Of a stretch of DNA of 64,000 nt, positions 1 to 8,268 are shown in pieces. A program made the translations under genes and the position numbers. The DNA comes from Bradyrhizobium diazoefficiens. GTDB taxonomy: Bacteria; Pseudomonadota; Alphaproteobacteria; Rhizobiales; Xanthobacteraceae. Within the stretch, counting starts at the first letter, position 1, and every line of letters starts with the position of its first letter. The notes beneath the pieces were generated by a model, which saw only the letters and a list, made by a program, of their open reading frames with translations, did not search any database and was not told the DNA's origin. The stretch covers positions 102,558 to 166,557 of the forward strand of contig NZ_JAENXS010000005.1 in assembly GCF_016612535.1 (NCBI RefSeq), written 5' to 3'.

Positions 1-87
1 GGTCGTGGTCTCAGTGGCTGCGGCGCGGCCATCCAGCCCGGCCGCGAGCAGAACAAGGAAAGACAGCAACGGCAGGGTATGGCGCAT
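1..87 (-). CDS. Exported protein, N-terminal fragment (runs off the window)
   Basis: Reading leftwards from an ATG at 87, the frame stays open to the window edge (29 codons). It encodes a classic Sec signal peptide: MRH, a hydrophobic core TLPLLSFLVLLAAGL, then GRAAA. The mature protein is outside the window, so its function cannot be given. It is divergent from the kinase gene at 275, with about 190 bp of shared upstream DNA, so it could be a target of that two-component system. That link is inferred from position only. Confidence 0.6.
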   Translation of the reverse strand, partial: MRHTLPLLSFLVLLAAGLDGRAAATETTT

Positions 88-274
88 GACAGCCCTCGCG
101 TGGTGGAAAGACCGCAAGCTAGACGGACGCTTCACGCGCCGCAGCCGTGGCCGTCCCGACCAGCACCGGGAAAATTTCACGACGTTGCACCGCGGTAAGG
201 GTGCCGCTTTTCGCAGCCAGCATTCTGCCCTTTAATGCGGGGGCGACAATTCCGTTCGCGCCAGGTGCCCGCCG

Positions 275-1660
275 ATGTGGAACCGCCCGAGGTTCGATCT
301 CAAGGTCCGTCTGACGATGCGCGTGGCCGCGATATCGGCCGCCTGCTTCGCCGCAATCTCCGCCTATTTCCTGATCACGGCCGACCGCGCCGCCCACGCA
401 CGCATCGACGGTATTGCCGCCATCGTGGCCAAGACGCTGGAGCTGCAGCAGGGCAAAATCCTGTGGGCTGCGAGCCCCCGCTCGGACTTTCCGAACCTGG
501 ATCCCGTTTCGGCCTATGTGATGACGCCCGGCCTGTGTCTGGCATTCCGCGGCACCAGCGGCGACATGCTCCAGCGGTTCTGTAGCGGCGCGCCGATACC
601 TGCTGACCCGCCGCCGCAAGCCTTCACGGCCTTCTATCGCAGCCTGTTCGACCCCGGCCGCGAGGCGGCGCGGCCCGTGATCTTGCGCGGAACGAAGCTC
701 GGCGAGGCCGTCGTCACGGTCGACCCGGCCGTTCAGACGGCCGAGGCCTGGCACGAGGCCGGTCGACTGATGATCGCGTTGGCGATCACGCTGCCGCTGT
801 TGTGCATGCTGGTCTACGCGGCACTCTCGCGCGCACTGCGCCCCACCCGCATGATCCGCAGCGGCCTCGAGCGGATCGCCGCCAACGACCTCACGGCGCG
901 GCTGCCGCCGTTCGATCTCGCCGAACTCTCCGCAGTTCGCGATGTCTTCAACCATCTCGCCGAAAGCCTCGACACCGCGCTTGCCGAGCGCGCCGAGTTG
1001 ACCCGGAAACTGATCGCGCTCCAGGACGAGGAGCGCCGCCATCTCGCGCGCGAGCTGCACGACGAGTTCGGTCAGTCGCTCGCCGCCATCCGCGCGCTCG
1101 CATCCTCGGCCCGCCAGACCGCCGCGCAGGACTGCCCCTCTTTGCTCGGCGAATGCGACGGCATCGCGCGGACCGCGACCGGCATGATGGAGACGCTGCG
1201 CGGCGCGCTGTTCCGGCTGCGCCCGCCTGACGTCGAGGAGCTGGGGCTGGTGGCCAGCCTCGAAGGCCTGGTTGCCGGCTGGAACGGCCGCAGCCGAGGC
1301 GAAACACGTTATTCGATCCGTTTCGACGGCACGTTCGAAACCCTGCCGGCCACGATCAGCGCCAACCTCTACCGCATCGTGCAGGAGGCGCTCACCAACG
1401 CTGCCAAGCATGCCGGCGCCACCAAGGTGAGCCTGGAATTGACCACGCATTCCGACGACATCGCGCTCGCCATCGATGACGACGGACGCTCGACCGATCC
1501 CGCCGCGAAATCCGGAATGGGCCTGCTCGGGATGCGCGAGCGCGTCGCGGCCCTGCGCGGCCGGCTGAGCTTCGAGGCTCGACCAAATGGCGGCTCCGCG
1601 TTGCGTGTCGTCATTCCCGTCGCGGCTGCCACTGCGCAGGCACTGGAGCACGCGGCATGA
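275..1660 (+). CDS. NarL/UhpB-type sensor histidine kinase (HAMP, HisKA_3, HATPase_c)
   Basis: Inner-membrane sensor kinase of 461 residues. A first membrane helix (about residues 14-34) is followed by a periplasmic region of about 130 residues, a second helix (about 165-187), a HAMP segment, and a HisKA_3 dimerisation helix with the phospho-acceptor His in RELHDEFGQS (about residue 263). The ATPase domain shows the N-box EALTNAAKHA and a late glycine box GMGLLGMRERV. The downstream response regulator starts inside the stop codon (ATGA), so the two are translationally coupled and form a cognate pair. The sensed signal is unknown. Family is confident; ligand is not. Confidence 0.9.
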   Translation: MWNRPRFDLKVRLTMRVAAISAACFAAISAYFLITADRAAHARIDGIAAIVAKTLELQQGKILWAASPRSDFPNLDPVSAYVMTPGLCLAFRGTSGDMLQRFCSGAPIPADPPPQAFTAFYRSLFDPGREAARPVILRGTKLGEAVVTVDPAVQTAEAWHEAGRLMIALAITLPLLCMLVYAALSRALRPTRMIRSGLERIAANDLTARLPPFDLAELSAVRDVFNHLAESLDTALAERAELTRKLIALQDEERRHLARELHDEFGQSLAAIRALASSARQTAAQDCPSLLGECDGIARTATGMMETLRGALFRLRPPDVEELGLVASLEGLVAGWNGRSRGETRYSIRFDGTFETLPATISANLYRIVQEALTNAAKHAGATKVSLELTTHSDDIALAIDDDGRSTDPAAKSGMGLLGMRERVAALRGRLSFEARPNGGSALRVVIPVAAATAQALEHAA

Positions 1661-2310
1661 GCGCGACCATTTTGCTGGTCGACGACCATTCCGTCGTTCG
1701 CGAAGGCTATCGCTCCGTGCTCCAGAAGCAACCCGGCCTGCGCGTCATCGCCGAAGCCGCCGACGGCGCGGAGGCCTATCGTCTGTTCAAATCCGAGACG
1801 CCCGACCTCGTCATCATGGATCTGAGCATGCCCGGCATTGGCGGCATCGAGGCTGTCAGGCGGATCCGGCAATGGGACAAGGCGGCAAAGATCCTCGTCT
1901 TCACCATGCACGAGAATGCCGGCTTCGCCGTGCAGGCAATCCGCGCCGGCGCGAGGGGTTACGTCACCAAGACCAGCCCGCCGGAGACGCTGGTGCGCGC
2001 GGTGATGGACGTGCTCGCCGGCAAGATCGCGATCAGCCCGGATATCGACCACGAGCTCGCGCTCAGCCGGATCAGCGGCGACAAGTCGGCCGCCGACGTG
2101 CTGACGCCGCGCGAGTTCGAGGTGATGCGGCTGCTGCTCGCCGAGAACACGACGGAAGAGATCGCCGAGACGCTCCATGTCAGCCCGAAAACGGTGGCCA
2201 ACCTGCATTCGCTGATCAAGGACAAGCTCGGCGTCGGCTCCGACATCGAGCTGGTCCGGCTGGCGCTGCGGCAGGGAATATTGACGCAGCTCGATCTCGG
2301 CGATGCCTGA
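1657..2310 (+). CDS. NarL/FixJ-family response regulator
   Basis: Response regulator of 217 residues. The receiver has the acidic pair DD at 9-10, phospho-acceptor Asp55 in IMDLSMPG, and the conserved Lys in VTKTSPPE. A LuxR-type helix-turn-helix follows (about 150-210; LTPREFEVMRLL, then TEEIAETLHVSPKTVANLH). It should be phosphorylated by the kinase encoded immediately upstream, whose stop overlaps this ATG by 4 bp. Targets are not evident; the divergent exported-protein gene at 87 is one candidate. Confidence 0.92.
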   Translation: MSATILLVDDHSVVREGYRSVLQKQPGLRVIAEAADGAEAYRLFKSETPDLVIMDLSMPGIGGIEAVRRIRQWDKAAKILVFTMHENAGFAVQAIRAGARGYVTKTSPPETLVRAVMDVLAGKIAISPDIDHELALSRISGDKSAADVLTPREFEVMRLLLAENTTEEIAETLHVSPKTVANLHSLIKDKLGVGSDIELVRLALRQGILTQLDLGDA

Positions 2311-2320
2311 AGCGGGCAGA

Positions 2321-3163
2321 TCAGGTCAGATAGCGCGTGACGTAGCCGTCCATCGCATAAAGCGCGCAGAGCGCCAGGCTCGACCAGACGGCTGCGCTGA
2401 AATACAGGAACATCCAGGTCAGCTCGCCCTTCCAATGCGCGATGTCGTGGGTCACCACCCATCGCGTCGAGACGTCATGCAGCCCTTCGAGGAAGCCGAG
2501 GAACCTGCCGCCCTGTTCATGCCCGGCCCGCCAGCGGCTGAGATACATCGGCACGTCGACGGTGACGAGGAAGGCGAGGAAGCAGGCGATGCCGACGATG
2601 CCGGCGATCAGCGCCCAGCGCACCGGGCCCTGGAATTCCGGCATCAGCCGGCACAGCGCGATGCCGGCGAGGAAGAAGGTCACCGCCCACAGCGAATTCT
2701 CGACCGCGTTGAAGAAGAAGTTGGTGGTGACGACCGCGTACCAGGAGAAGCACTCCGCGATGATGATGATCGGCACGATCATCAGCGCGATGTTCACCGC
2801 GGTCTCCGCGCCCGTCATGCGACCGAGCTGATGCAGGATGATCGCCCATTGCGCGACGAAGCACAGTTCGGCCACGGTCGCCACGGTGCGGCCGACGAAC
2901 ACGCTCGACAGCCAGGTGTCGAACAGGCAGATGCGCTGCACGTCGGCGCGCGGCAGCACCGAGCGGAAGGCGCAGCCGAACACATAGCCCGCGCAGAGCA
3001 GGAACATCAGCCCGATATCCGAGCCGCCGCCGACACTGCCGGCAACGGTCGGATAGAACTCGCGGTACAACATGAACCAGACGAGGATATTGGCTGCACT
3101 AACCAGCGTCAGGGATCCCCACCACCACGCCAGGGGATTTGACCGCGCCTGCCACTGCAACAT
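2321..3163 (-). CDS. Polytopic membrane protein of unknown function
   Basis: A 280-residue integral membrane protein with about seven or eight hydrophobic stretches (for example around GSLTLVSAANILVWF, TAVNIALMIVPIIIIAECF and IAGIVGIACFLAFLVTV) and several conserved-looking Trp and His residues. I do not recognise the family. The frame is open to an ATG at 3214, but the ATG at 3163 (MLQWQARSNPL) has a good Shine-Dalgarno, CGGAG seven bases upstream, so I use it. The 3214 start would lie inside a repeated promoter element. The gene is convergent with the response regulator at 1657-2310. Confidence 0.7.
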   Translation of the reverse strand: MLQWQARSNPLAWWWGSLTLVSAANILVWFMLYREFYPTVAGSVGGGSDIGLMFLLCAGYVFGCAFRSVLPRADVQRICLFDTWLSSVFVGRTVATVAELCFVAQWAIILHQLGRMTGAETAVNIALMIVPIIIIAECFSWYAVVTTNFFFNAVENSLWAVTFFLAGIALCRLMPEFQGPVRWALIAGIVGIACFLAFLVTVDVPMYLSRWRAGHEQGGRFLGFLEGLHDVSTRWVVTHDIAHWKGELTWMFLYFSAAVWSSLALCALYAMDGYVTRYLT

Positions 3164-3208
3164 AAATCGCTCCGTCGTAGTCCACATGACATTCAACGGT
3201 AGCAATTC

Positions 3209-3284
3209 TGTCATAAATCTGCAGCACGGCGCGACAAAAATCTGCGTGACGGCACTGTCATAATTCGCCTGCGCGTTGTCATAA
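3209..3284. promoter_or_regulatory. Three copies of TGTCATAA upstream of the membrane-protein gene
   Basis: The 8-mer TGTCATAA occurs at 3209-3216, 3256-3263 and 3277-3284 (TTATGACA when read with the downstream minus-strand gene). The copy at 3208 continues as CTGTCATAAATCTGCAGC, which resembles a PhoB box, but in the orientation opposite to the gene it precedes. Spacings of 47 and 21 bp are not the 11-bp PhoB period. It is a candidate regulator-binding cluster of unknown specificity. Confidence 0.35.
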
Positions 3285-3369
3285 TCGCGAAGGCGACGGC
3301 TTTCCCCACTCGTTTCGAAGCTTTTCCGGGAGCCGCCACTTCGACTGCCCCCGGAATCTCGCGGGGCAT

Positions 3370-3861
3370 TTATTTCTTCAGCCCGCCCACATAGGCCACC
3401 AGCTTGTCCAGCGTCTGGTAGCCATATTCAACCGCGCCGAAGCCGATCATGTGGTCCCGCTGCTCGGTGGTCGAAGCCAACTGCCGCATCATCAGCACGG
3501 TCTTGCCGTTGCTTTGCTCGGCAAACGTGAGGATGAAGCGGAACATGCCGGGATCATCGTCCTGGTCGACGCCATGGTCCATCTCCATCAGTTTCGGCCG
3601 CTCGATGCGGCGGAAGCGCATGCGGTTCGGATAGATGGTGCCGTCGGGACCGATCATGTTGAAGCGCCAGACGCCGCCGACGCGCACGTCGATCTCGAAG
3701 GTCTCGACCTCAAATCCCTTCGGCCCGAACCATTGCGGCAAATGCTTTGGATCGGACCACGCCTCGAACACCAGATCGCGCGGCGCGTCGATCACGCGTG
3801 ACATCACGATCTCGCGGTCGAGCGACCATTGCGACAGGGCAGCATTGGCAGAATTCGTCAT
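3370..3861 (-). CDS. SRPBCC (AHSA1-like) domain protein
   Basis: A 163-residue single-domain START-like protein with the AHSA1 signature at its N-terminus (SRVIDAPRDLVFEAWSDP, then WFGPKGFEV) and the C-terminal segment ALIGFGAVEYGYQTLDKL-like, which packs the long helix. These proteins bind hydrophobic ligands in a helix-grip cavity. The ATG sits in a TGATG overlap with the stop of the upstream ArsR-family gene, an arrangement common across bacteria in which the ArsR protein controls its SRPBCC partner. The ligand is unknown. Confidence 0.9.
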   Translation of the reverse strand: MTNSANAALSQWSLDREIVMSRVIDAPRDLVFEAWSDPKHLPQWFGPKGFEVETFEIDVRVGGVWRFNMIGPDGTIYPNRMRFRRIERPKLMEMDHGVDQDDDPGMFRFILTFAEQSNGKTVLMMRQLASTTEQRDHMIGFGAVEYGYQTLDKLVAYVGGLKK

Positions 3862-4292
3862 CACTCGGAACCTTTCCGTTTGGTTGTCTTCCTGGTGGCC
3901 TTCTTCGTTGTCGTATTCGCTGTCTTATTCGCTGTTCTGGACGGCGGCTTTGCTGCCGCCCTCTCCTGCTTGAGCTTCATCACATAGGCCTCGAACCGAT
4001 CGAGCCGCGCCTCCCAGATTGCGCGCTGCTGCTGGAACCAGTCCTCCGCGCCGACCAGCGCGTGCGGACTGAGGCGGCAGGTCCGCACGCGGCCGGATTT
4101 TTCCGACTGCAGCAGCCCGCTCTCTTCCAGCACGTGGATGTGCTTCATGAAGCTCGGCAGCGCCATCTCGAAGGGGTCGGCGAGTTCGCCCACGGAGGCT
4201 TCGCCGGCGCACAGCCGCATCAAGATCGCCCGCCGCGTGGGATCGGCAAGGGCCGCAAAAATCTGGTCGAGCTGGGACAATTGGTTAGCCAT
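3861..4292 (-). CDS. ArsR-family transcriptional regulator
   Basis: A 143-residue winged-helix regulator starting at MANQLSQLDQIFAALADPT. The HTH lies at about residues 15-80 (RRAILMRLC, then EASVGELADPFEMALPSFMKH). There is no metal-binding CVC motif, so it is not an arsenic sensor but the ArsR type that pairs with SRPBCC proteins. The C-terminus is Lys/Arg/Thr-rich (about residues 118-143). The start is placed at 4292 because the frame upstream of it lies between two operator palindromes, one of which spans this ATG. It is probably autorepressing. Confidence 0.88.
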   Translation of the reverse strand: MANQLSQLDQIFAALADPTRRAILMRLCAGEASVGELADPFEMALPSFMKHIHVLEESGLLQSEKSGRVRTCRLSPHALVGAEDWFQQQRAIWEARLDRFEAYVMKLKQERAAAKPPSRTANKTANTTTKKATRKTTKRKGSE

Positions 4293-4350
4293 GAAGCTAA
4301 CTATAGAGGCGCCGCGCGCCGGCGTCAACAATTGTTAGCTCATGAGCTAA
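4284..4350. promoter_or_regulatory. Twin palindromic operators for the ArsR/SRPBCC operon
   Basis: A perfect 16-bp palindrome TTAGCTCATGAGCTAA lies at 4335-4350. A second, imperfect copy TTAGCCATGAAGCTAA lies at 4285-4300 and is flanked by G and C, so its half-sites GTTAGC/GCTAAC are perfectly inverted. Centres are exactly 50 bp apart, and the second site covers the ArsR start codon. This fits an autoregulatory operator pair. It also sits in the promoter region of the divergent hydrolase gene at 4381. Confidence 0.65.
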
Positions 4351-4380
4351 GTAATTTGGTGGAACCCGGAGCGCGTAATC

Positions 4381-5616
4381 GTGAATTGGGACAGCGGGCT
4401 TTCCCCGCTAAGACAGCCCCCGGGGGCACCGCATGAACTATCGGATCACGTGCCACCTGTTGTCACCTCACTCCATCTCACCCGGCGAACCCTCGCCTGC
4501 GCCGCGCTTGTTCCCTTCGCGGTCGCACTTGCCCGGCCGCGCCGTGCAGCGGCGGATTCCGACGTGACCGCGCAGATGCGCGATATCGTTCCCGCCGAGC
4601 TCGGGCCGACCGTGACGCCGGAACATCCGGGCGGCCTCGCCGTCGCGCTCTATGCCGGCCGCCATGCCGAGTTTTTCAACTACGGCTTTGCCGACGACAC
4701 CACAAAGCGGCCGGTAACGCCGGACACGCTGTTCAATCTCGCCTCCTTGCGAAAACCGTTCGAGGCAACGCTGGTGGCGCTCGGCACGCTCCAAGGCGAG
4801 CTGCGGCTCGACGATCTCCTGCCCAAATATCTGCCGGAGCTGAGCGGCGACTATATCCGCCACGTCACCGTCGGCGAGCTCGCCACGCACACCTCTGGCC
4901 TCTTGCTGCCGACCGATCACCCGCCCTGGCCGAACGACTCATACTCCGAGGCGCAGTTCATCGACATGCTCAACGCCTGGACGCCTGCGGGCGTCGCGCC
5001 CGGCAAGCAGCGGATCTACTCGCATGCCGGCTACGTGCTGCTTCAGCTCGTGCTCGAGCGCTGCTATCGCGCGCCGATCCCAGAGCTGATCGAGAGCCGC
5101 ATCCTCAAGCCGCTCGGCATGCATACGACATTCGTTCCCGAGCGCGGACGGGACAACCGCGCTATCATGGACGAGGCCGCGATGCGGCGCGTGGTGCAAG
5201 GCTATTCCGACCAGGGAACGGCGATCGGCCCGCCCGGCGACCAGCAGAGCTATTTCGACTTCCCCGGCACCGGCCAGATGTTCTCGAGCGCGCGGGATCT
5301 TTCGACCTTCGTGGCGGCCTGCGTCGACGGCCGCTCGGTTGATCCACGTTTGCGCGAGGCGCTGCGGATGACGCAGCACGAAAGCTTCCGCGTCGACGAG
5401 AAATTCGGACAAGGCATGGCCTGGGAGACCGTGCATCTCGACGGCCTCACCGTCGTCGACAAGCCGGGCGGCCTCAACAACGCCTCCGGCTATATCGGCC
5501 TGGTGCCGGCGCGGCGGATCGGTATCGTGCTGCTGGCCAATCGCGGCGAATATCCGCACGAGATCGCGCGCTACAAGATTTTGCCTGCGCTGGCGCGGCT
5601 CGTCGTGTCACATTGA
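4381..5616 (+). CDS. Serine hydrolase, beta-lactamase/class C (PF00144) fold, exported
   Basis: A 411-residue protein with a twin-arginine-like export signal (LTRRTLACAALVPFAVALA) and a full beta-lactamase-related fold. The catalytic Ser-x-x-Lys is in NLASLRKPFE. The second motif reads YSH instead of the usual YxN, and the third region is KPGGLNNASGYIG. Such proteins are esterases, peptidases or penicillin-binding-like enzymes, and resistance cannot be inferred. The GTG start at 4381 has CGGAG upstream; a GTG at 4450 would give a shorter Tat signal and is equally possible. The gene is divergent from the ArsR gene, with the twin operators between them. Confidence 0.85.
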   Translation: MNWDSGLSPLRQPPGAPHELSDHVPPVVTSLHLTRRTLACAALVPFAVALARPRRAAADSDVTAQMRDIVPAELGPTVTPEHPGGLAVALYAGRHAEFFNYGFADDTTKRPVTPDTLFNLASLRKPFEATLVALGTLQGELRLDDLLPKYLPELSGDYIRHVTVGELATHTSGLLLPTDHPPWPNDSYSEAQFIDMLNAWTPAGVAPGKQRIYSHAGYVLLQLVLERCYRAPIPELIESRILKPLGMHTTFVPERGRDNRAIMDEAAMRRVVQGYSDQGTAIGPPGDQQSYFDFPGTGQMFSSARDLSTFVAACVDGRSVDPRLREALRMTQHESFRVDEKFGQGMAWETVHLDGLTVVDKPGGLNNASGYIGLVPARRIGIVLLANRGEYPHEIARYKILPALARLVVSH

Positions 5617-5626
5617 AGTGCACGCC

Positions 5627-6331
5627 TCAGACCGAGCGCGTCAGCCCGCCGTCGACGCGGATGTTCTGGCCGGTGATGTAGGCCGCGCCGTCGGACGCCA
5701 GGAACGAGACCGTCGCCGCGATCTCTTCGACCTTGCCATAGCGCTTCATCGGCACGCTGTCGCGGCGTGCGTCTAGCTGCGACAGGCTGTCAATCCAGCC
5801 CGGCAGCACGTTGTTCATGCGGACATTGTCGACGGCATGGGTGTCGGTGAAGATCTTCGTGAAGGCGGCAAGCCCTGCGCGGAACACCGCCGAGGTCGGA
5901 AACATCGCACTCGGCTCGAAGGCCCAGGCGGTCGAGATGTTGATGATCGCGCCAGCCTTCTGCGCCTGCATCACCGGCGTCACCAGCCGGGTCGGACGGA
6001 TCACGTTCAGCAAATATGTATCGAGACCGATATGCCACTGCTCGTCGGTGATCTCGGTGATGGCCGCGCGCGGCCCGTGACCGGCGCTGTTGACGAGCAC
6101 GTCGATGCGCCCCCACCGCGCGAGCGCACCGTCGACCAGGCGTTTCAGATCGTCATTGGACTTGTTGGAGCCGGTCACGCCGAACCCGCCGAGCTCGGCC
6201 GCGAGCGCCTCGCCCTTGCCGGAGGACGACAGGACGCCCACGCGAAAGCCGTCGGCCGCGAGCCGCCGCGCAGCCCCGGCCCCCATGCCGCTGCCGCCTG
6301 CGGTGACGAGTGCGACCTTCTCTGCTGCCAT
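5627..6331 (-). CDS. SDR-family protein with altered catalytic motif
   Basis: A 234-residue short-chain dehydrogenase/reductase fold. The N-terminal Rossmann motif is TAGGSGMGAG, NSAGHG is in place of NNAG, and the C-terminal SDR signature is DGAAYITGQNIRVDGGLTRSV. The catalytic YxxxK is replaced by SAVFR (in FPTSAVFRAGLAAF), although the preceding Ser (IINIST) is kept. It may bind NAD(P) without being a normal oxidoreductase. It is convergent with the serine hydrolase gene and divergent from the GNAT gene. Confidence 0.85.
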   Translation of the reverse strand: MAAEKVALVTAGGSGMGAGAARRLAADGFRVGVLSSSGKGEALAAELGGFGVTGSNKSNDDLKRLVDGALARWGRIDVLVNSAGHGPRAAITEITDEQWHIGLDTYLLNVIRPTRLVTPVMQAQKAGAIINISTAWAFEPSAMFPTSAVFRAGLAAFTKIFTDTHAVDNVRMNNVLPGWIDSLSQLDARRDSVPMKRYGKVEEIAATVSFLASDGAAYITGQNIRVDGGLTRSV

Positions 6332-6455
6332 GACCGATCATCCCTGTGATAGCGTTGAGGCGAACCGAAGGCCCGGCCTGTCATCAGGCCTTCTACCGCC
6401 AGACTTGCCCGCAAACCAGACCCTGCCCGCAGGTCCACCGTCCAAGGCATCCGTC

Positions 6456-7298
6456 ATGAGCGAGTTGCAGATCCGCAATTTGCGCCCCGAGGAGATCTCC
6501 ATTGCGATCGACTGGGCCGCGATGGAGGGCTGGAATCCCGGCCCGCGTGACGCCGCCTGCTTCGCGATCCCCGATGCGCAAGGCTTCTTCGTCGGCGAGA
6601 TCGGCGGCGAGCCGGTTGCGACCGTGTCCTGCGTCAATTACGACGACCGCTTCGCCTTCCTCGGCTTCCACATCGTGCGCAGAGGCTTTCGTGGCAGAGG
6701 TCACGGCCTGCGCATCTGGAATGCGGCGATCGCGCATGCGGGCTCGCGCGTGATCGGGCTCGACGGCGTCGTGGCACAGCAGGACAATTACAGGACATCA
6801 GGCTTCCGGTTTGCCTATGCCAATATCCGCTACGGCGGCAGCGTCGCCGCGCCGGCCAGACCACCCGCCGAAATCGTCGCGCTCGACAAGATTCCGTTCG
6901 CGATGGTGGAAGCCGATGACGCCACAATCTTCCCCGCCCGGCGCGCCGCCTTTCTGCGCGCGTGGATCGACACGCCCGGCCATGTTGGCCGTGCGTTGGT
7001 GCACGATGGCAAGCTCGCCGCATGGGGTGTGATCCGCCCGTGCCGAACGGGACACAAGATCGGCCCGCTGGTAGCCGATGACCGCGCCGCGGCGGACGCC
7101 GTCGTGCAGGCTTTGCTGGCGAATCCCGGAAGCAGCGAGATGGTCCTCGACATCCCCGCCGTAAACCGCGATGGTCTTGCGCTTGCGGAATCCCTGGGCC
7201 TGAAGCCGGCGTTCGAAACGGCGCGAATGTACACTGGACCCGTCCCGACGGGCCAGCTCGACCGCGTGTTCGGCGTAACCAGTTTTGAACTAGGCTAG
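6456..7298 (+). CDS. GNAT-family N-acetyltransferase with YitH-like C-terminal domain
   Basis: A 280-residue two-domain protein. The N-terminal GNAT domain (about 1-130) carries the acetyl-CoA loop RRGFRGRGHGLRIW. The C-terminal half (about 150-275; APARPPAEIVALDKIPF to VNRDGLALAESLGLKPAFE) matches the Acetyltransf_18/YitH type. The frame is open upstream, but the ATG at 6456 (MSELQIRNLRPEEISIAIDW) is where GNAT homology begins. The substrate is not predictable. Confidence 0.88.
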   Translation: MSELQIRNLRPEEISIAIDWAAMEGWNPGPRDAACFAIPDAQGFFVGEIGGEPVATVSCVNYDDRFAFLGFHIVRRGFRGRGHGLRIWNAAIAHAGSRVIGLDGVVAQQDNYRTSGFRFAYANIRYGGSVAAPARPPAEIVALDKIPFAMVEADDATIFPARRAAFLRAWIDTPGHVGRALVHDGKLAAWGVIRPCRTGHKIGPLVADDRAAADAVVQALLANPGSSEMVLDIPAVNRDGLALAESLGLKPAFETARMYTGPVPTGQLDRVFGVTSFELG

Positions 7299-7466
7299 TA
7301 CCGGCCTTGATGCCGATACCAGCTTGAAATTTGTAATCTGTTTCACATGCCCGCTGCGGCGCAGCGTGTATTGCTGTTCGATCCGCCGATTTTGCCGGAC
7401 GGCTCGAACATCATTTTTCCGACCACATCATTTTCTCACCATCGATATTTCATTCAAGAGGATTTG

Positions 7467-7781
7467 ATGACCGAAGCCAGAAGCAGGGCCGGCCCATCTC
7501 AGCACACGGCCGAAGACCTGCGGCACCCCGGGATCGTGGCTGCGTTGCTGCTCGCCGTCGTGACGGCCTTCGGGCTGCACATGCTGATCTCGGCTCCCGC
7601 GATACGCGCGGCTGCGGAGGCGGAGCTCGCGCGCGTCATCGCGGACGAGGATCGAGATGTCTGCGGCCAGTTCGGGTTGCGCGCGGGGACGACCTCTTTT
7701 GCGGCTTGCAGCCGCGAGCTCGCGAACGTCAGACAGAAGCAGTCCGACCGCGACCAGGCGGCCGCGGCAGGAATTCTGTAG
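7467..7781 (+). CDS. Small single-pass membrane protein, unknown function
   Basis: A 104-residue protein with one hydrophobic helix (about 28-48; IVAALLLAVVTAFGLHMLI) and a mostly helical, charged C-terminal part containing two cysteines (CGQFGL, ACSREL). The ATG at 7467 follows AAGAGGATTTG, a reasonable Shine-Dalgarno. An earlier in-frame ATG at 7347 would add 40 low-complexity residues and is less likely. No family recognised. Confidence 0.6.
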   Translation: MTEARSRAGPSQHTAEDLRHPGIVAALLLAVVTAFGLHMLISAPAIRAAAEAELARVIADEDRDVCGQFGLRAGTTSFAACSRELANVRQKQSDRDQAAAAGIL

Positions 7782-7808
7782 CGCATTCTGTAACGCATTC
7801 TGTCATGC
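7773..7808. repeat. 12-bp tandem repeat, three copies
   Basis: ATTCTGTAGCGC, ATTCTGTAACGC and ATTCTGTCATGC follow one another without gaps between two convergent genes. The first copy contains the TAG stop of the upstream gene. The units resemble PhoB half-sites (CTGTAAC, CTGTCAT), but with a 12-bp rather than 11-bp period and no downstream start, so regulation is not claimed. Confidence 0.7.
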
Positions 7809-7818
7809 AGCAAGCCGC

Positions 7819-8268
7819 TCAGTAGCAGCGCATGATGTTGATGGTTTGCTCGCCGCCACCGCGGCCGGGCACCGTCACGGACTCCGTCGGGCAGCTCGGC
7901 ACGTAGGGCCGATCTGACGGTACGACATTCGGCGGGAAGCGATGTGCCCAGTCCCAGGGAACGTCGTAGGTGTAGGTGTAGCGCACGTCGTTGGTAACAG
8001 GCTGTCCGGCGTCGACGAAGGGCTGGCTGTAGCCTGCGCCGTCGTTGAAGAAGCCGCCTCCGCCTGGCCAATAGACAAATGAGCCATTGCGGCCACGGAA
8101 TCGCGCGCCCGGCGCGATCGGCGAACGTGCCGCTGCCGACGCCGCGTGAGCGGCCATCACGCCATGCGGGGCAGCGCCGCCCGGTCGTGCAAAACTGTCG
8201 CCGGGGCTAAGAAGCAGCGCGGCTGCGCTGAGCGAGGCGAGCAACGCCCCAAATGATCTGGACATCAT
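7819..8268 (-). CDS. Exported protein, unknown function
   Basis: A 149-residue protein with a signal peptide (MMSRSFGALLASLSAAALLL, cleavage after SFA) and a mature part rich in Gly, Pro and aromatic residues (VYWPGGGGFFNDGAGYSQPF). Two cysteines near the C-terminus (SCPTES, MRCY) could form a disulfide. The ATG at 8268 is preferred over a TTG at 8280. Convergent with the small membrane protein gene. Confidence 0.65.
   Translation of the reverse strand: MMSRSFGALLASLSAAALLLSPGDSFARPGGAAPHGVMAAHAASAAARSPIAPGARFRGRNGSFVYWPGGGGFFNDGAGYSQPFVDAGQPVTNDVRYTYTYDVPWDWAHRFPPNVVPSDRPYVPSCPTESVTVPGRGGGEQTINIMRCY

Noticed and set aside
119..1651. A 510-codon open frame antisense to the histidine kinase
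   Set aside because: It mirrors the kinase gene and has a composition of Arg/Gly/Ala typical of antisense frames in high-GC DNA; the kinase motifs on the other strand are complete.
3208..3225. PhoB box upstream of the membrane protein
   Set aside because: CTGTCATAAATCTGCAGC resembles one, but the orientation is opposite to the gene and the other copies do not follow the 11-bp period, so I only report a repeated element.
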